From: Pseudonocardiales bacterium | GTDB taxonomy: Bacteria; Actinomycetota; Actinomycetes; Mycobacteriales; QHCD01 | Direction: 5' to 3' | Assembly (NCBI GenBank): GCA_003244255.1 | Contig: QHCD01000084.1 | Location: 1-33,366, forward strand | Length of the DNA stretch: 33,366 nucleotides | Part shown: positions 24,054-32,418 of the stretch, one piece after another | Layout of the letters: each line of letters starts with the position of its first letter | Position numbering within the stretch: position 1 is the stretch's first letter | Notes under the pieces: model-generated | Seen by the model: the letters and a program-made list of their open reading frames with translations, nothing else | Databases searched by the model: none | Told to the model about the DNA's origin: nothing | Program-made: the position numbers and the translations under genes

Positions 24054-24772
24054 CTCGGCGCTCCCGGAACCGGGAAGGCCGACCCGTCCGGCAGCAGCAC
24101 CTGCCGTCCCCGAACGGTCGGCAGCACGGCCCCGATCGGCCGATCGGGCGCCGCGGCGACGACGTCGGCAACCGCGTCGTAGCCGGCGATTTCGCGCAGC
24201 GTCACAATCGTCGGCGCGAACATCCTCCGGTGACCTGAGGCCAGCTCGGCCAGCGCATCGGCGGGCCGAGCCCACGCGACGTCGTCGGCCTCTCCGGTCG
24301 TCTGCACCGTGCGCTGGCCGGCGGGCACGGCCGCAACCAGGAATCTGGTGTCGTACCGGCGGGGCTCGATCTCGGGGGTGATCCAGTGCGACCACGGGGC
24401 CAGCAATTCGGTGCGCAGTGACAGACGATGCCGGGTGAGAAGGTCGGCCAGAGACAGCTCGCGCCGCTCCAGCGCGACCCGCTCAGCGGTCCAATCCCGG
24501 TCCATGACCGTACCTGCCGCCAGCAGCACGCCGGCCTCCTCGAAGGTTTCGCGCACGGCGGCAGCGGCAATGGCCCGGGCCACCGCCGCGCTCGCGCCGA
24601 ACCGCTCGGCCCACGTCGCAGGGTCCGGCCCGATCCAGCGCAGCGCCGCTTCGGCGTCGCGCGCATCGACGGACCCGCCGGGAAACGCGGTCATCCCCCC
24701 GGCGAACGCCATCGCGAGTACCCGCCGCAGCAGGAACACCTCGACACCGCCCGGCCGGTCACGCAGCAACAC
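24050..24772 (-). CDS. Nudix hydrolase, NUDT19-like with long insert
   Basis: A 240-residue protein. The likely start is the GTG at 24772, which gives VLLRDRPGGVEVFLLRR; homologues usually begin some residues earlier, but no in-frame start was found there. The Nudix box is split: AFPGGSVDARDAE is separated by about 40 residues from the core AAAVRETFEEAGVL. This insertion is typical of the NUDT19/RP2 group, some of which hydrolyse CoA esters. It lies 56 bp after ridA and overlaps the next gene by 4 nt. M. tuberculosis lacks this gene at the equivalent place, as far as I recall. Confidence 0.83.
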   Translation of the reverse strand: MLLRDRPGGVEVFLLRRVLAMAFAGGMTAFPGGSVDARDAEAALRWIGPDPATWAERFGASAAVARAIAAAAVRETFEEAGVLLAAGTVMDRDWTAERVALERRELSLADLLTRHRLSLRTELLAPWSHWITPEIEPRRYDTRFLVAAVPAGQRTVQTTGEADDVAWARPADALAELASGHRRMFAPTIVTLREIAGYDAVADVVAAAPDRPIGAVLPTVRGRQVLLPDGSAFPVPGAPR

Positions 24773-24828
24773 GACGGTCGCGGCGTCACGCGGGACGACC
24801 GGTCTGGTGGTTGCGGCGTCGCGAGGAG

Positions 24829-25287
24829 TCAGGGGGCGACCTCGACCACCAGCTCGATCTCGACCGGCGCCCCGAGCGGCAGCTCTGCTACGCCGATCGC
24901 CGACCGAGCATGCCGGCCGGCGTCGCCGAATACCTCGCCGAGCAGCTCGCTCGCGCCGTTGACGACGGCCGGCTGGCCGGCGAATCCCTCGGCGCTGGAG
25001 ACGAAGCCCACGACCTTGACGACGCGCACGACGGAGTCGATTCCGACCAGCGCGTCGATCGCCGCGAGCGCGTTCAGCGCACAGGTGCGGGCATAGCCGT
25101 GCGCGTCCTCGGCGGTCACCTGGCCGCCGACCTTGCCGATCGCCGGCAGCTCGGAGTCGACGAACGGCAGCTGGCCCGAGATGTAGACCAGGTTGCCGGT
25201 CTGCACGGCAGGGACATACGCCGCCATCGGCGCCACCACCGCCGGAAGGGCGAGGCCGAGCTCGGCGAGCCGCTCGCGCGCGCTCAC
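24829..25287 (-). CDS. RidA family protein (Rv3678c type)
   Basis: A 152-residue protein. The GTG at 25287 overlaps the DUF4177 stop (GTGA). The fold is recognisable from GNLVYISGQLPF, ARTCALNALAAIDAL and HARSAIGVAELPLGAPVEIE. The Arg in HARSAIGV corresponds to the Arg that contacts the substrate carboxylate in RidA, so deamination of reactive enamines is possible, although many members of this actinobacterial subgroup are untested. It is cotranscribed with DUF4177, Nudix and the metallo-beta-lactamase-fold gene. Confidence 0.9.
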   Translation of the reverse strand: MSARERLAELGLALPAVVAPMAAYVPAVQTGNLVYISGQLPFVDSELPAIGKVGGQVTAEDAHGYARTCALNALAAIDALVGIDSVVRVVKVVGFVSSAEGFAGQPAVVNGASELLGEVFGDAGRHARSAIGVAELPLGAPVEIELVVEVAP

Positions 25288-25460
25288 TGGCCGGCGCTTC
25301 CGGCGCGCTCCAGCGGACGCTTCAGGTAGGCGACCGGCTGCTCGGAGTTCGGCCCGGCGATCACCGTGACCAGCTCCCAGCCGTCCTGCCCCCAGGTGTC
25401 GAGGATCTGTTTCGTCGCGTGCACCAACAGCGGTAGCGTCGCGTACTCCCATTTCTGCAT
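25284..25460 (-). CDS. Small DUF4177 protein (Rv3678A type)
   Basis: A 58-residue protein beginning MQKWEYATLPLLV and containing LDTWGQDGWELVTV, the hallmark of DUF4177 (a KWEY start and a GWELV core), then AYLKRP. Its function is unknown. The ATG at 25460 has no ribosome site but a TACGGT -10 element 6 nt upstream, so it is probably leaderless. It opens the operon with ridA, Nudix and the metallo-beta-lactamase-fold gene and overlaps ridA by GTGA. Confidence 0.88.
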   Translation of the reverse strand: MQKWEYATLPLLVHATKQILDTWGQDGWELVTVIAGPNSEQPVAYLKRPLERAGSAGQ

Positions 25461-25466
25461 GTGCGC

Positions 25467-25472
25467 ACCGTA
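25467..25472 (-). promoter_or_regulatory. -10 element of a leaderless promoter for the DUF4177-ridA operon
   Basis: TACGGT on the - strand, 6 nt before the ATG at 25460. The whole divergent gap to the ATPase gene is only 46 bp, so the two promoters overlap. Confidence 0.65.
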
Positions 25473-25494
25473 CCGGCCGGTTCCGCGCCGGTCC

Positions 25495-25500
25495 TACGCT
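25495..25500 (+). promoter_or_regulatory. -10 element of a leaderless promoter for the ArsA-like ATPase operon
   Basis: TACGCT followed by 6 nt (GGGAGC) and the GTG at 25507. It has the same spacing as the elements at 10430 and 32407. Confidence 0.65.
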
Positions 25501-25506
25501 GGGAGC

Positions 25507-26517
25507 GTGCCTTCGAAAACCGCGGCCCGCCGCCCCGATCGCGACTGGCCGCGGGCCCGGCTGCACATCGTCACCGGCAAGGGCGGCGCCGGGAAGACGA
25601 CCCTTGCGGGCGCCTTGGCGATTGCGCTCGCGGCGGATGGCAGGCGCACCCTGCTGGTGGAGGTCGAGGGGCGGCAGGGCATCGCCCAGCTCTTCGACAC
25701 CCCTCCGCTTCCCTATGCCGAGCGGCGGATCGCCGCCGCTCCCGGCGGCGGCGAGGTCCGAGCGCTGGCCGTCGACGTCGAGGCGGCGCTGATCGAGTAC
25801 CTCGGGCTGTTCTACAACCTGACCCGAGCCGGCCGGGCGCTGCGCCGCATGGGCGCCATCGACTTCGCTACCACCATCGCCCCGGGCCTGCGCGACGTGC
25901 TGCTCACGGGCAAGGTCAAGGAGGCCGTGACCAGGGTCGCGGACGGGCATCGCGTCTACGACGCCGTCGTGCTCGATGGCCCGCCCACCGGCCGTATCGC
26001 GCGGTTCCTCTCGGTCAACGACGCCGTCGGTGACCTGGCCAGGGTCGGCCCGATCAAGACGCAGAGCGACGGCGTGATGGCCGTCCTGCGATCGAGCCAG
26101 ACCGCGATCCATCTGGTGACGCTGCTCGAGGAGATGCCGGTGCAGGAGACGATCGACGCCGTCGATCAACTCTGCGCGGCCGGCCTGCGGGCGTCGAGTG
26201 TACTGGTCAACCTGACCCGCCCACCGCTGCTGCCGGCTCGTGAGCTGGCCCGGGCAGCGAGCGGACGGCTCGACGTCGGCCGGCTCGCGACGGCGCTGGG
26301 CAAGGCCGGGCTGCAGAACCCCGAGCTCGCGTCGATGCTGGCCGCCGAGGCGCACGAACACGCCGTGCGGTGCGCGCTCGAGGAGGGATACCGCACGGAG
26401 ATCACCAAGCTCGCTCTGCCGACACTCGAGCTCGCCACGCTGCCGCCGCCGATGGATCTCGGCGGGCTGTACGAGCTCGCCGACGAGCTGCGCGCCAGCG
26501 GGGTGCGCACCGCATGA
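25507..26517 (+). CDS. ArsA/Get3-like ATPase, first subunit (Rv3679 type)
   Basis: A 336-residue protein starting at the GTG at 25507. The deviant Walker A TGKGGAGKTT (23-32) keeps both the signature Lys and the P-loop Lys. VVLDGPPTGRIARFL is the switch/A' region typical of ArsA-like proteins. The Cys pair that binds zinc in Get3 was not seen. In M. tuberculosis Rv3679 and Rv3680 form a Get3-like pair linked to stress and redox tolerance; the same role is inferred. It overlaps the second subunit by ATGA, which favours equal synthesis of the two. Confidence 0.9.
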   Translation: MPSKTAARRPDRDWPRARLHIVTGKGGAGKTTLAGALAIALAADGRRTLLVEVEGRQGIAQLFDTPPLPYAERRIAAAPGGGEVRALAVDVEAALIEYLGLFYNLTRAGRALRRMGAIDFATTIAPGLRDVLLTGKVKEAVTRVADGHRVYDAVVLDGPPTGRIARFLSVNDAVGDLARVGPIKTQSDGVMAVLRSSQTAIHLVTLLEEMPVQETIDAVDQLCAAGLRASSVLVNLTRPPLLPARELARAASGRLDVGRLATALGKAGLQNPELASMLAAEAHEHAVRCALEEGYRTEITKLALPTLELATLPPPMDLGGLYELADELRASGVRTA

Positions 26518-27650
26518 CGCGACCGGTAACCTCCCCCGCCCTCGACGTCGACTCCGTGCTCCTCGACCCCGGCGTCAGCGTGATCGTGTGCTGCGGCAGT
26601 GGCGGAGTCGGTAAGACGACCACGGCGGCGGCGCTGGCGCTGCGTGCTGCCGAGCACGGCCGGCGGGTCGCCGTCCTGACCATCGACCCGGCCCGCCGGC
26701 TCGCTGATTCACTCGGCCTGCGCGAGCTCGACAACTCCCCCGAGCGCGTCGAGGGGATCGACGACGCCGCGGGCGGATCGCTCGACGCCCTGATGCTCGA
26801 CATGAAGCGAACCTTCGACGACGTCGTCCTTGCGCACACGACCGCGGCGAAGGCCGACCAGATCTTCGCCAACCCGTTCTACGTCGCGCTGTCATCGTCG
26901 TTCGCCGGGACGCAGGAATACATGGCGATGGAGAAGCTCGGCCAGCTCGCGGCGTGCCGCAAGTGGGATCTCATCGTCGTCGATACGCCGCCGTCGCGCT
27001 CTGCACTGGACTTCCTGGACGCACCGCAGCGACTTGGCCGGTTTCTCGACGGCCGGATGATCCGGCTGCTCACGGTGCCCGGGCGCGCCGGCGGCCGGAT
27101 CGGGGCGCGCGTCGTCGGTGCCGGACTCGGCCTGTTCAGCCGCATCCTGACGAAGATCATCGGCGCGCAGGTGCTGGCTGACATCTCCTCGTTCGTCGCC
27201 GCGATGGAGACCATGTTCGGCGGCTTCCGCGAGCGTGCGCAGGCGACCTACGAGTTGCTACGCAAGCCTGACACCGCATTCGTCGTCGTCGCGACCCCTG
27301 AGCCCGACGCGCTACGTGAGGCGTCGTACTTCGTCGACCGGCTGCGCGCGGACCGGATGCCGCTTGCCGGCCTCGTGCTAAACCGCGTGCACCGCAGCGG
27401 CTCGGGACTCTCGGCAGCGCGGGCGTCCGGCGCCGCCGAAACGCTTGCGGCGCAGGGCGCGCGCACGGCGGCGGCGGTGCTGCGTGTGCACGCCGAGCGA
27501 TCGCTCGTCGTCGAGGGCGAAACCCGGCTGGCGCAGCGATTTCACGCGGCGCATCCCACGATGCCGATCGCCGTCGTACCCGCACTGCCGTCCGACGTGC
27601 ACGACCTCGACGGTCTGCGGTCGGTCGGAACGGCGCTGGCCGGCGACTGA
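26514..27650 (+). CDS. ArsA/Get3-like ATPase, second subunit (Rv3680 type)
   Basis: A 378-residue protein. Walker A is GSGGVGKTT (28-36): the P-loop Lys is present but the signature Lys that reaches across the dimer in ArsA/MinD proteins is Ser. TIDPARRLADSLGL and VVDTPPSRSALDFLDAP are characteristic of ArsA/Get3 ATPases. A helical region rich in small residues (about 190-225) may bind clients. It is coupled to the first subunit and ends 7 bp from the convergent whiB4-like gene. Confidence 0.9.
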   Translation: MTRPVTSPALDVDSVLLDPGVSVIVCCGSGGVGKTTTAAALALRAAEHGRRVAVLTIDPARRLADSLGLRELDNSPERVEGIDDAAGGSLDALMLDMKRTFDDVVLAHTTAAKADQIFANPFYVALSSSFAGTQEYMAMEKLGQLAACRKWDLIVVDTPPSRSALDFLDAPQRLGRFLDGRMIRLLTVPGRAGGRIGARVVGAGLGLFSRILTKIIGAQVLADISSFVAAMETMFGGFRERAQATYELLRKPDTAFVVVATPEPDALREASYFVDRLRADRMPLAGLVLNRVHRSGSGLSAARASGAAETLAAQGARTAAAVLRVHAERSLVVEGETRLAQRFHAAHPTMPIAVVPALPSDVHDLDGLRSVGTALAGD

Positions 27651-27657
27651 CCGCGCG

Positions 27658-27966
27658 TCAGCTGGCGGCGAGTGCGACCGCCGGGTACGGCGACTCGAAG
27701 TCACGGCGAGCGGATTCGAGCAGCTCCGACCAGGACTCGACGTCGGGACGTCGGCGCAGCAACGCACGCCGCTCCCGCTCGGTCAGCCCGCCCCAGATAC
27801 CGAATTCCACTCGGTTGTCCAGTGCATCGCCGAGGCACTCGGTGCGCACCGGACACCCGGCGCAGATCCGCTTGGCCCGATTCTGCTCGGCGCCTTGCAC
27901 GAAGAGCGCGTCAGGATTGGCCCCCCGGCACAAGGCCTGACTTGCCCACACGACGGTAGACGTCAT
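27658..27966 (-). CDS. whiB4: WhiB family iron-sulfur regulator, WhiB4 type (Rv3681c)
   Basis: A 102-residue protein, ATG at 27966 with a GGGGGA ribosome site. The four cluster-binding cysteines are 13, 35, 38 and 44 (C-x21-C-x2-C-x5-C). The turn EFGIWGGLTERERRALL (54-70) and the basic segment after it are typical. Its position between the Get3-like pair and the PBP matches WhiB4 of M. tuberculosis, a redox sensor. The upstream region holds three inverted repeats. Confidence 0.93.
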   Translation of the reverse strand: MTSTVVWASQALCRGANPDALFVQGAEQNRAKRICAGCPVRTECLGDALDNRVEFGIWGGLTERERRALLRRRPDVESWSELLESARRDFESPYPAVALAAS

Positions 27967-28331
27967 CGCGAACTGTCCCCCAGATGCGAGCAGATTGCCC
28001 GCTAGTCGTACTTCCCCCAGCCGACCCGCGTGGACGGGTCACCCTGACTGTTTCATTCGGGCGACCGAGCCATCCGGTTGGCGTTAACCGCAGCGGCACC
28101 CCTCGCGCCGTGCAGGTCCAACACTAACGAAACGGACACTGGGTGCGCGAGACGCCGAAGGCATCATCTTTGTTGCACCCAGTTACTCCATTCCCTAGCC
28201 GGTCCGGGTGTACGCCCTTGGCCATTTGGCTCATCGCAATGTAACGCAGGGTGCAGACCACGGCACCGCGGACCCGCCTCGACCGGCACGACAACGGCCC
28301 GTACCCTGGGAAGCCCATAACCTAGGAAGCC
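27967..28331. promoter_or_regulatory. Divergent whiB4-PBP intergenic region with three inverted repeats
   Basis: 365 bp without a gene. Inverted repeats: GACCCG-N6-CGGGTC (28023-28040), CGGTT-N6-AACCG (28075-28090), and ACTGGGTGC / GCACCCAGT (28138-28146 and 28175-28183, 28 nt apart). The first two have the size of dimer operators and lie nearer whiB4. AT content is higher here than in the flanking genes. -10 candidates for the PBP gene lie near the right end. Confidence 0.6.
28302..28307 (+). promoter_or_regulatory. Candidate -10 element for the PBP gene
   Basis: TACCCT, 24 nt before the ATG, giving a short leader with an AGGAAG ribosome site. An alternative is TAACCT at 28318-28323, 8 nt before the ATG, which would be nearly leaderless. 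Confidence 0.4.
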
Positions 28332-30884
28332 ATGCCCGGCAAAGCTCGTTCCCGTTCTTCCGCTGCGAGCGGCGGGGCCGCCGGCGTCGGTGCAGCCGGC
28401 CGGCGCCGCAGCATCCCGGCGTCGATGTTGAAGATGCTCGTCGCGGCGGTCGCCGGGGGTGTCATCCTGGCCGGCATCGCGCTGCCGACGATCGGCGGCC
28501 TCGGCCTCGCCGCACGCAGCGGCGCGGACACGTTCGACAACCTGCCCACCGCCCTGCGCGACGACGGCCAGCCGCCGCAGCGGTCGGTGATCGTCGCGGC
28601 CGGCGGGCAGCAGCTCGCGAACCTGTACCTGCAGAACCGGGCCGTCGTTCCACTTGCGCAGATCCCGGAGGTGGCCCGCAGCGCGCTGATCGCGATCGAG
28701 GACAACCGGTTCTACGAGCACCACGGCATCGACATGCGTGGCACTCTGCGTGCGCTGCTGGCCGACAGCAGCGGCGGATCGCTGCAGGGTGGGTCGACGC
28801 TGACACAGCAGTACGTCAAGCAGGTGTTGCTGTACTCGGCCACCACGCCGGAGGAGCAGCGCGCCGCGACGGCCGACACGATCGGCCGCAAGCTGCGCGA
28901 GGCCCGCATCGCCGTCGCCTTGGAGCACAAGCTCTCGAAGGACGAGATTCTCGCGCGGTACATGAACATCGCGTACTTCGGATCCGGTGCCTACGGGATC
29001 GAGACCGCGGCCGAGGTCTACTTCGGGATCCCGGCCATCAAGCTGGACCTTCCGCAGGCTGCCGTGCTCGCCGGCCTGGTGCAGAGCCCGACTGGGTTCG
29101 ATCCGCACCTGCACATGGACCGGGCGCTGGCGCGGCGGCACGAGGTGCTGCAGCGGATGCAGAGCCTGGGCTACATCACGGTCGCGGAGGAGCAGGCGGC
29201 CGACTCCGGGCCGATCAGGCTCGCACCGAAGACGGCGCAGCCCCCGAACGGTTGCACGCAGACCCTGATGGCCAACACCGGATTCTTCTGCGACTACGTG
29301 CGCTCCTATCTCACCAACGTCCTGCACCTGACCCAGGCGCAGCTCTACCAGGGCGGCCTGACCATCAAGACGACGCTCGACGCGACCGCGCAGCACAACG
29401 CGGTGGCCGCGCTGACCCACTACGTTCCGTCCGACAACGCCGCCGCGGCCGTGCTCGACCTCGTGCAACCGGGGACGGGCGACATCCGCGCGATGGCGGT
29501 CAACCGCAAGTTCGGCGCCGCCGCGAACGACCCGTCGCAGACGACGATCAACCTCGCGGTGAAAGCGGTGTCGCAGGCCGGGTCGACGTACAAGGCCTTC
29601 ACGCTGGCGGCCGCGCTGCAGCGGCATGTGCCGTTCACCTACGAGATCAAGAGCCCGACCCCGTACACCTCACCGATCTTCAAGGGCGCCGGGGGGAAGC
29701 CCTACATCGTGCACAACGACGTCCCGGGCACGTGCGACTGCACGCTCGCGGAGGCGACGGTCCGCTCGGTCAACACCTATTACGTGCAACTGTTGGAGTC
29801 GCCGTACTTCGCCGGCGACCTCGCGCCGTCCGTCTCGCTGGCGCAGCAGATGGGGCTCTCGCAGAACACCCTGACGCCGCAGCTGGTCAATCAGGTCATC
29901 GCCAATCAGCAGGCGCCGTTCACCCTCGGCTTCCCGGCGACCAGCCCGCTGGACATGGCCAGTGCATACGCGACCCTCGCTGCGAACGGCCGGTACTGCC
30001 CGCCCGATCCGATCGTGTCGATCACCGGACCCGACGGCAGGGCGCTGTCGCTGCCGGCGCAGCACTGCAAGCAGGTGCTGGACCCCTCGGTCGCCGTCGG
30101 CGTCACCAGCATCCTCAAGGGCGTGCCGAGCACGTCGACGCCCGGCAGCACCGGCAAGGCGGCGGCGCTCGACGTGGAGCACCCGGCGGCCGGCAAGACT
30201 GGAACCAACAACAACAGCAGCTCGGTCTGGTTCGCGGGATACACGCCTAACCTGGCGGGGGCGGTGGCGGTCTTCAACCCGAACGCGCCGTCGCGGCCGC
30301 TGACGACGATCCCCGGCATACCGGCACCGGTGTCGAGCAACCTGCCGGCACAGATGTGGCACGACGCGCTCGAGCCCGACGTCTTGAATCAGCCGAGCTG
30401 GACCTGGCCCGCGCCCGACCCCAACGTGGTCGACGGCAACGCTGTCGGCGTCCCCTGCGTCGTGGGGCAGAACGTCACGGCGGTCGGTGCCCAGATCAGC
30501 GCGGCCCAGTTCCAGCAGAACGTGATCAGCCAGAAGGGCAGGCGACCGGCTGGAACGATCGTGCTGCAGGATCCGGCGTGCGGGCAGAAGGCGTCGCCCG
30601 GTGCGGTCATCACGCTGACGATCAGCGACGGCTCGATCAAGCCGTCGACGACGACCACGCCGAGCGCGACCAGCTCGCCGCCGCCGACGACCAGCCTGCC
30701 GCCGCCGGCGACCAGCTTGCCGCCGCCGGCGAGTGGCAATCCGCCCAGACCGACGCCGACGCTCCCGCTACCCACCCACCCGCACCCGACCCACCCGCAT
30801 CCGACCCACCCGTCGTCCCCGCCGTCCCCGCCCGGGCCGCCGCCGACAACTCCGAGCCAGCCCATCATTGGGCCGGGCGGATGA
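28332..30884 (+). CDS. ponA2: Bifunctional class A penicillin-binding protein with PASTA domain (PonA2 type)
   Basis: An 850-residue peptidoglycan synthase. A basic N-terminus and one membrane helix (about 34-60) precede the GT51 domain: IEDNRFYEHHGID with catalytic Glu123, GGSTLTQQYVKQ, and KDEILARYMNIAYFGSGAYG. The transpeptidase has S418TYK421, S479VN481 and K622TG624, all intact. A single PASTA domain spans about residues 700-770. The tail is rich in Pro, Thr and Ser with repeats of PPPATS and of T-H-P/H-P. Rv3682 (ponA2) has the same neighbours in M. tuberculosis. It should cross-link the wall, perhaps under stress. Confidence 0.95.
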   Translation: MPGKARSRSSAASGGAAGVGAAGRRRSIPASMLKMLVAAVAGGVILAGIALPTIGGLGLAARSGADTFDNLPTALRDDGQPPQRSVIVAAGGQQLANLYLQNRAVVPLAQIPEVARSALIAIEDNRFYEHHGIDMRGTLRALLADSSGGSLQGGSTLTQQYVKQVLLYSATTPEEQRAATADTIGRKLREARIAVALEHKLSKDEILARYMNIAYFGSGAYGIETAAEVYFGIPAIKLDLPQAAVLAGLVQSPTGFDPHLHMDRALARRHEVLQRMQSLGYITVAEEQAADSGPIRLAPKTAQPPNGCTQTLMANTGFFCDYVRSYLTNVLHLTQAQLYQGGLTIKTTLDATAQHNAVAALTHYVPSDNAAAAVLDLVQPGTGDIRAMAVNRKFGAAANDPSQTTINLAVKAVSQAGSTYKAFTLAAALQRHVPFTYEIKSPTPYTSPIFKGAGGKPYIVHNDVPGTCDCTLAEATVRSVNTYYVQLLESPYFAGDLAPSVSLAQQMGLSQNTLTPQLVNQVIANQQAPFTLGFPATSPLDMASAYATLAANGRYCPPDPIVSITGPDGRALSLPAQHCKQVLDPSVAVGVTSILKGVPSTSTPGSTGKAAALDVEHPAAGKTGTNNNSSSVWFAGYTPNLAGAVAVFNPNAPSRPLTTIPGIPAPVSSNLPAQMWHDALEPDVLNQPSWTWPAPDPNVVDGNAVGVPCVVGQNVTAVGAQISAAQFQQNVISQKGRRPAGTIVLQDPACGQKASPGAVITLTISDGSIKPSTTTTPSATSSPPPTTSLPPPATSLPPPASGNPPRPTPTLPLPTHPHPTHPHPTHPSSPPSPPGPPPTTPSQPIIGPGG

Positions 30885-30935
30885 CCGCGGTCCCATCCGC
30901 CGGCTGATCGTCGGCGGATCGGAGAGGCAGCCGGC

Positions 30936-31937
30936 ATGCGCGCCGTAGTCGTCGACGAACCCGGCAGCTGGCAGGTCGCCACCGTCCCCGATCCCGCGCC
31001 GGGCACAGCGCAGATCGTGGTCGCGGTCGGCGCCTGCGGCGTCTGCGGCACCGACCTGCACATCTTCGACGGCGAGTTCCCGCCGACGCCGTACCCGATC
31101 ACCCCCGGACACGAGTTCGCCGGCACGGTGTCGGCGGTGGGTGCCGGCGGGTCCGGGATCGCCGAAGGCACGCTTGTCGCCGTCGACCCCTCGCTGTTCT
31201 GCGGGACCTGTGCGTACTGCCGCGCCGGTCGGGGCAACCTGTGCGCGAGCTGGAACGCGATCGGCGACACCGTAAGCGGCGCATTCGCCGAGTACGTCGT
31301 CGTTCCCACCGCGAACGCCTATCCGTTGCCGGCCGGATTCGACCTGCGCCGAGCAGCCATGATCGAGCCGGTGTCGTGCGCGGTCCACGGCGTGAAGCAG
31401 CTCGATCGACTCCTCGGCGCCCGTGCCCTGGTGATCGGTGCCGGCACGATGGGGCTGCTGCTCGCGCAGCTGATCCACCGTGCCGGGGCCACCGAGGTCG
31501 CCGTCGTCGACCGCAACACCGCACGGCTCGGCCTGGTCGAATCGCTTGGTCTCGGCCCGGCCGCGGCCGACGTCGCGGACCTACCGGCCGCGGAGTTCGA
31601 CGTCGCGGTCGACGCCACCGGCGTACCGGCGGCGATAGAATCGGCCTTCGGCGCGCTGCGCCGCGGCGGCACCCTGCTGGTGTTCGGTGTCGCGGATACG
31701 GCCGCAACGGTGACTCTCTCGCCGTTTCGGATCTACAACGACGAGATCCGCATTGTCGGGTCGATGGCGGTGCTGGACAGCTTCGGGCCGGCCGTCGAGC
31801 TGGTCACTTCGGGCACGATCGACGTCGGCTCCCTGCTCGCCGACCCGTTCGGCCTCGACGGCTACGGCGATGCCCTGGACGCCGTCCGGTCAGGGACGGG
31901 CACCGGCCCGAAGGTGCAGGTCGTGATCAGCCGCTGA
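30936..31937 (+). CDS. Zinc-dependent medium-chain alcohol dehydrogenase family protein
   Basis: A 333-residue protein with GGAGAGG before the ATG. Catalytic zinc ligands are Cys37 (GVCGTDLH), His59-Glu60 (GHEFAG) and probably Glu144 (MIEPVSCAVHG). Structural zinc cysteines are 89, 92, 95 and 103. The Rossmann motif is GAGTMG (168-173), followed by VVDRN, which favours NAD. The shape resembles sorbitol/threonine dehydrogenase-like sugar or polyol dehydrogenases; the substrate is unknown. It is not part of the mycobacterial order and looks like a local insertion. Its 3' end overlaps the convergent yqeY by 11 nt. Confidence 0.9.
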   Translation: MRAVVVDEPGSWQVATVPDPAPGTAQIVVAVGACGVCGTDLHIFDGEFPPTPYPITPGHEFAGTVSAVGAGGSGIAEGTLVAVDPSLFCGTCAYCRAGRGNLCASWNAIGDTVSGAFAEYVVVPTANAYPLPAGFDLRRAAMIEPVSCAVHGVKQLDRLLGARALVIGAGTMGLLLAQLIHRAGATEVAVVDRNTARLGLVESLGLGPAAADVADLPAAEFDVAVDATGVPAAIESAFGALRRGGTLLVFGVADTAATVTLSPFRIYNDEIRIVGSMAVLDSFGPAVELVTSGTIDVGSLLADPFGLDGYGDALDAVRSGTGTGPKVQVVISR

Positions 31938-32382
31938 GTGCCTGACGCACGGCCGCGGCGACCTTCGCGCCGTCGGCACGCCCGGCGACCCGCGGCTGCA
32001 CCAGCTTCATCACCTGGCCCATGCCGGCCATCGACGCCGCGCCGCTCTCGCTGACGGCGGCGTGCACGAGTGCGGCAATCTCGTCGTCGGACAGCTGCTC
32101 GGGCAGGTAGCGCGCGATCACCTCGCCCTCGGCGCGCTCGCGGGCAGCCCGCTCCTCGCGCCCCGCGCCGTCGAACGCCGTCGCGGCCTCACGGCGTTTC
32201 TTTCCCTCGCGCACCAGCACTTTCCGCACGTCGTCGTCGGTGAGCTCCCGGACCTCTGTGCCGGCGAACTCCTCGTCGCCGATCGCGGCGAGGACCATGC
32301 GCACGGTGTCGCGGGTCACGTCGTCGCGCGCCTTCATCGACGCCGTCAGGTCTGCACGCAGCCGAACCTTCAACTCACTCAT
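31927..32382 (-). CDS. GatB/YqeY domain protein
   Basis: A 151-residue protein with MSELKVRLRADLTASMKARD at the start, REGKKRREAATAFDGAGREE in the middle and ARYLPEQLSDDEIAALVHAA later, all typical of the YqeY family, which is related to the tail domain of the amidotransferase subunit GatB. The exact role is unknown; it may bind tRNA. The ATG at 32382 has a TAGGTT -10 element 7 nt upstream and no ribosome site, so it is probably leaderless. It is divergent from the phosphoesterase gene with a 36-bp gap. Confidence 0.93.
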   Translation of the reverse strand: MSELKVRLRADLTASMKARDDVTRDTVRMVLAAIGDEEFAGTEVRELTDDDVRKVLVREGKKRREAATAFDGAGREERAARERAEGEVIARYLPEQLSDDEIAALVHAAVSESGAASMAGMGQVMKLVQPRVAGRADGAKVAAAVRQALSG

Positions 32383-32389
32383 GCGATCG

Positions 32390-32395
32390 AACCTA
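32390..32395 (-). promoter_or_regulatory. -10 element of a leaderless promoter for yqeY
   Basis: TAGGTT on the - strand, 7 nt before the ATG at 32382. The divergent promoter at 32407 lies 11 bp away, so the two cannot be occupied independently. Confidence 0.6.
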
Positions 32396-32406
32396 GCGCG
32401 ACGCCC

Positions 32407-32412
32407 TACCCT
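32407..32412 (+). promoter_or_regulatory. -10 element of a leaderless promoter for the metallophosphoesterase gene
   Basis: TACCCT, then GGAGCG, then the ATG at 32419. It is almost identical to the element at 10430 (TACCCT, GGAGAT, GTG). Confidence 0.65.
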
Positions 32413-32418
32413 GGAGCG

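Noticed and set aside
25288..26361. N-terminal extension of ridA on the - strand
   Set aside because: It is antisense to the first ATPase gene; RidA homology starts at the GTG at 25287.
28164..29627. 487-codon - strand frame opposite ponA2
   Set aside because: Antisense shadow of the glycosyltransferase and transpeptidase domains, rich in Arg and His.
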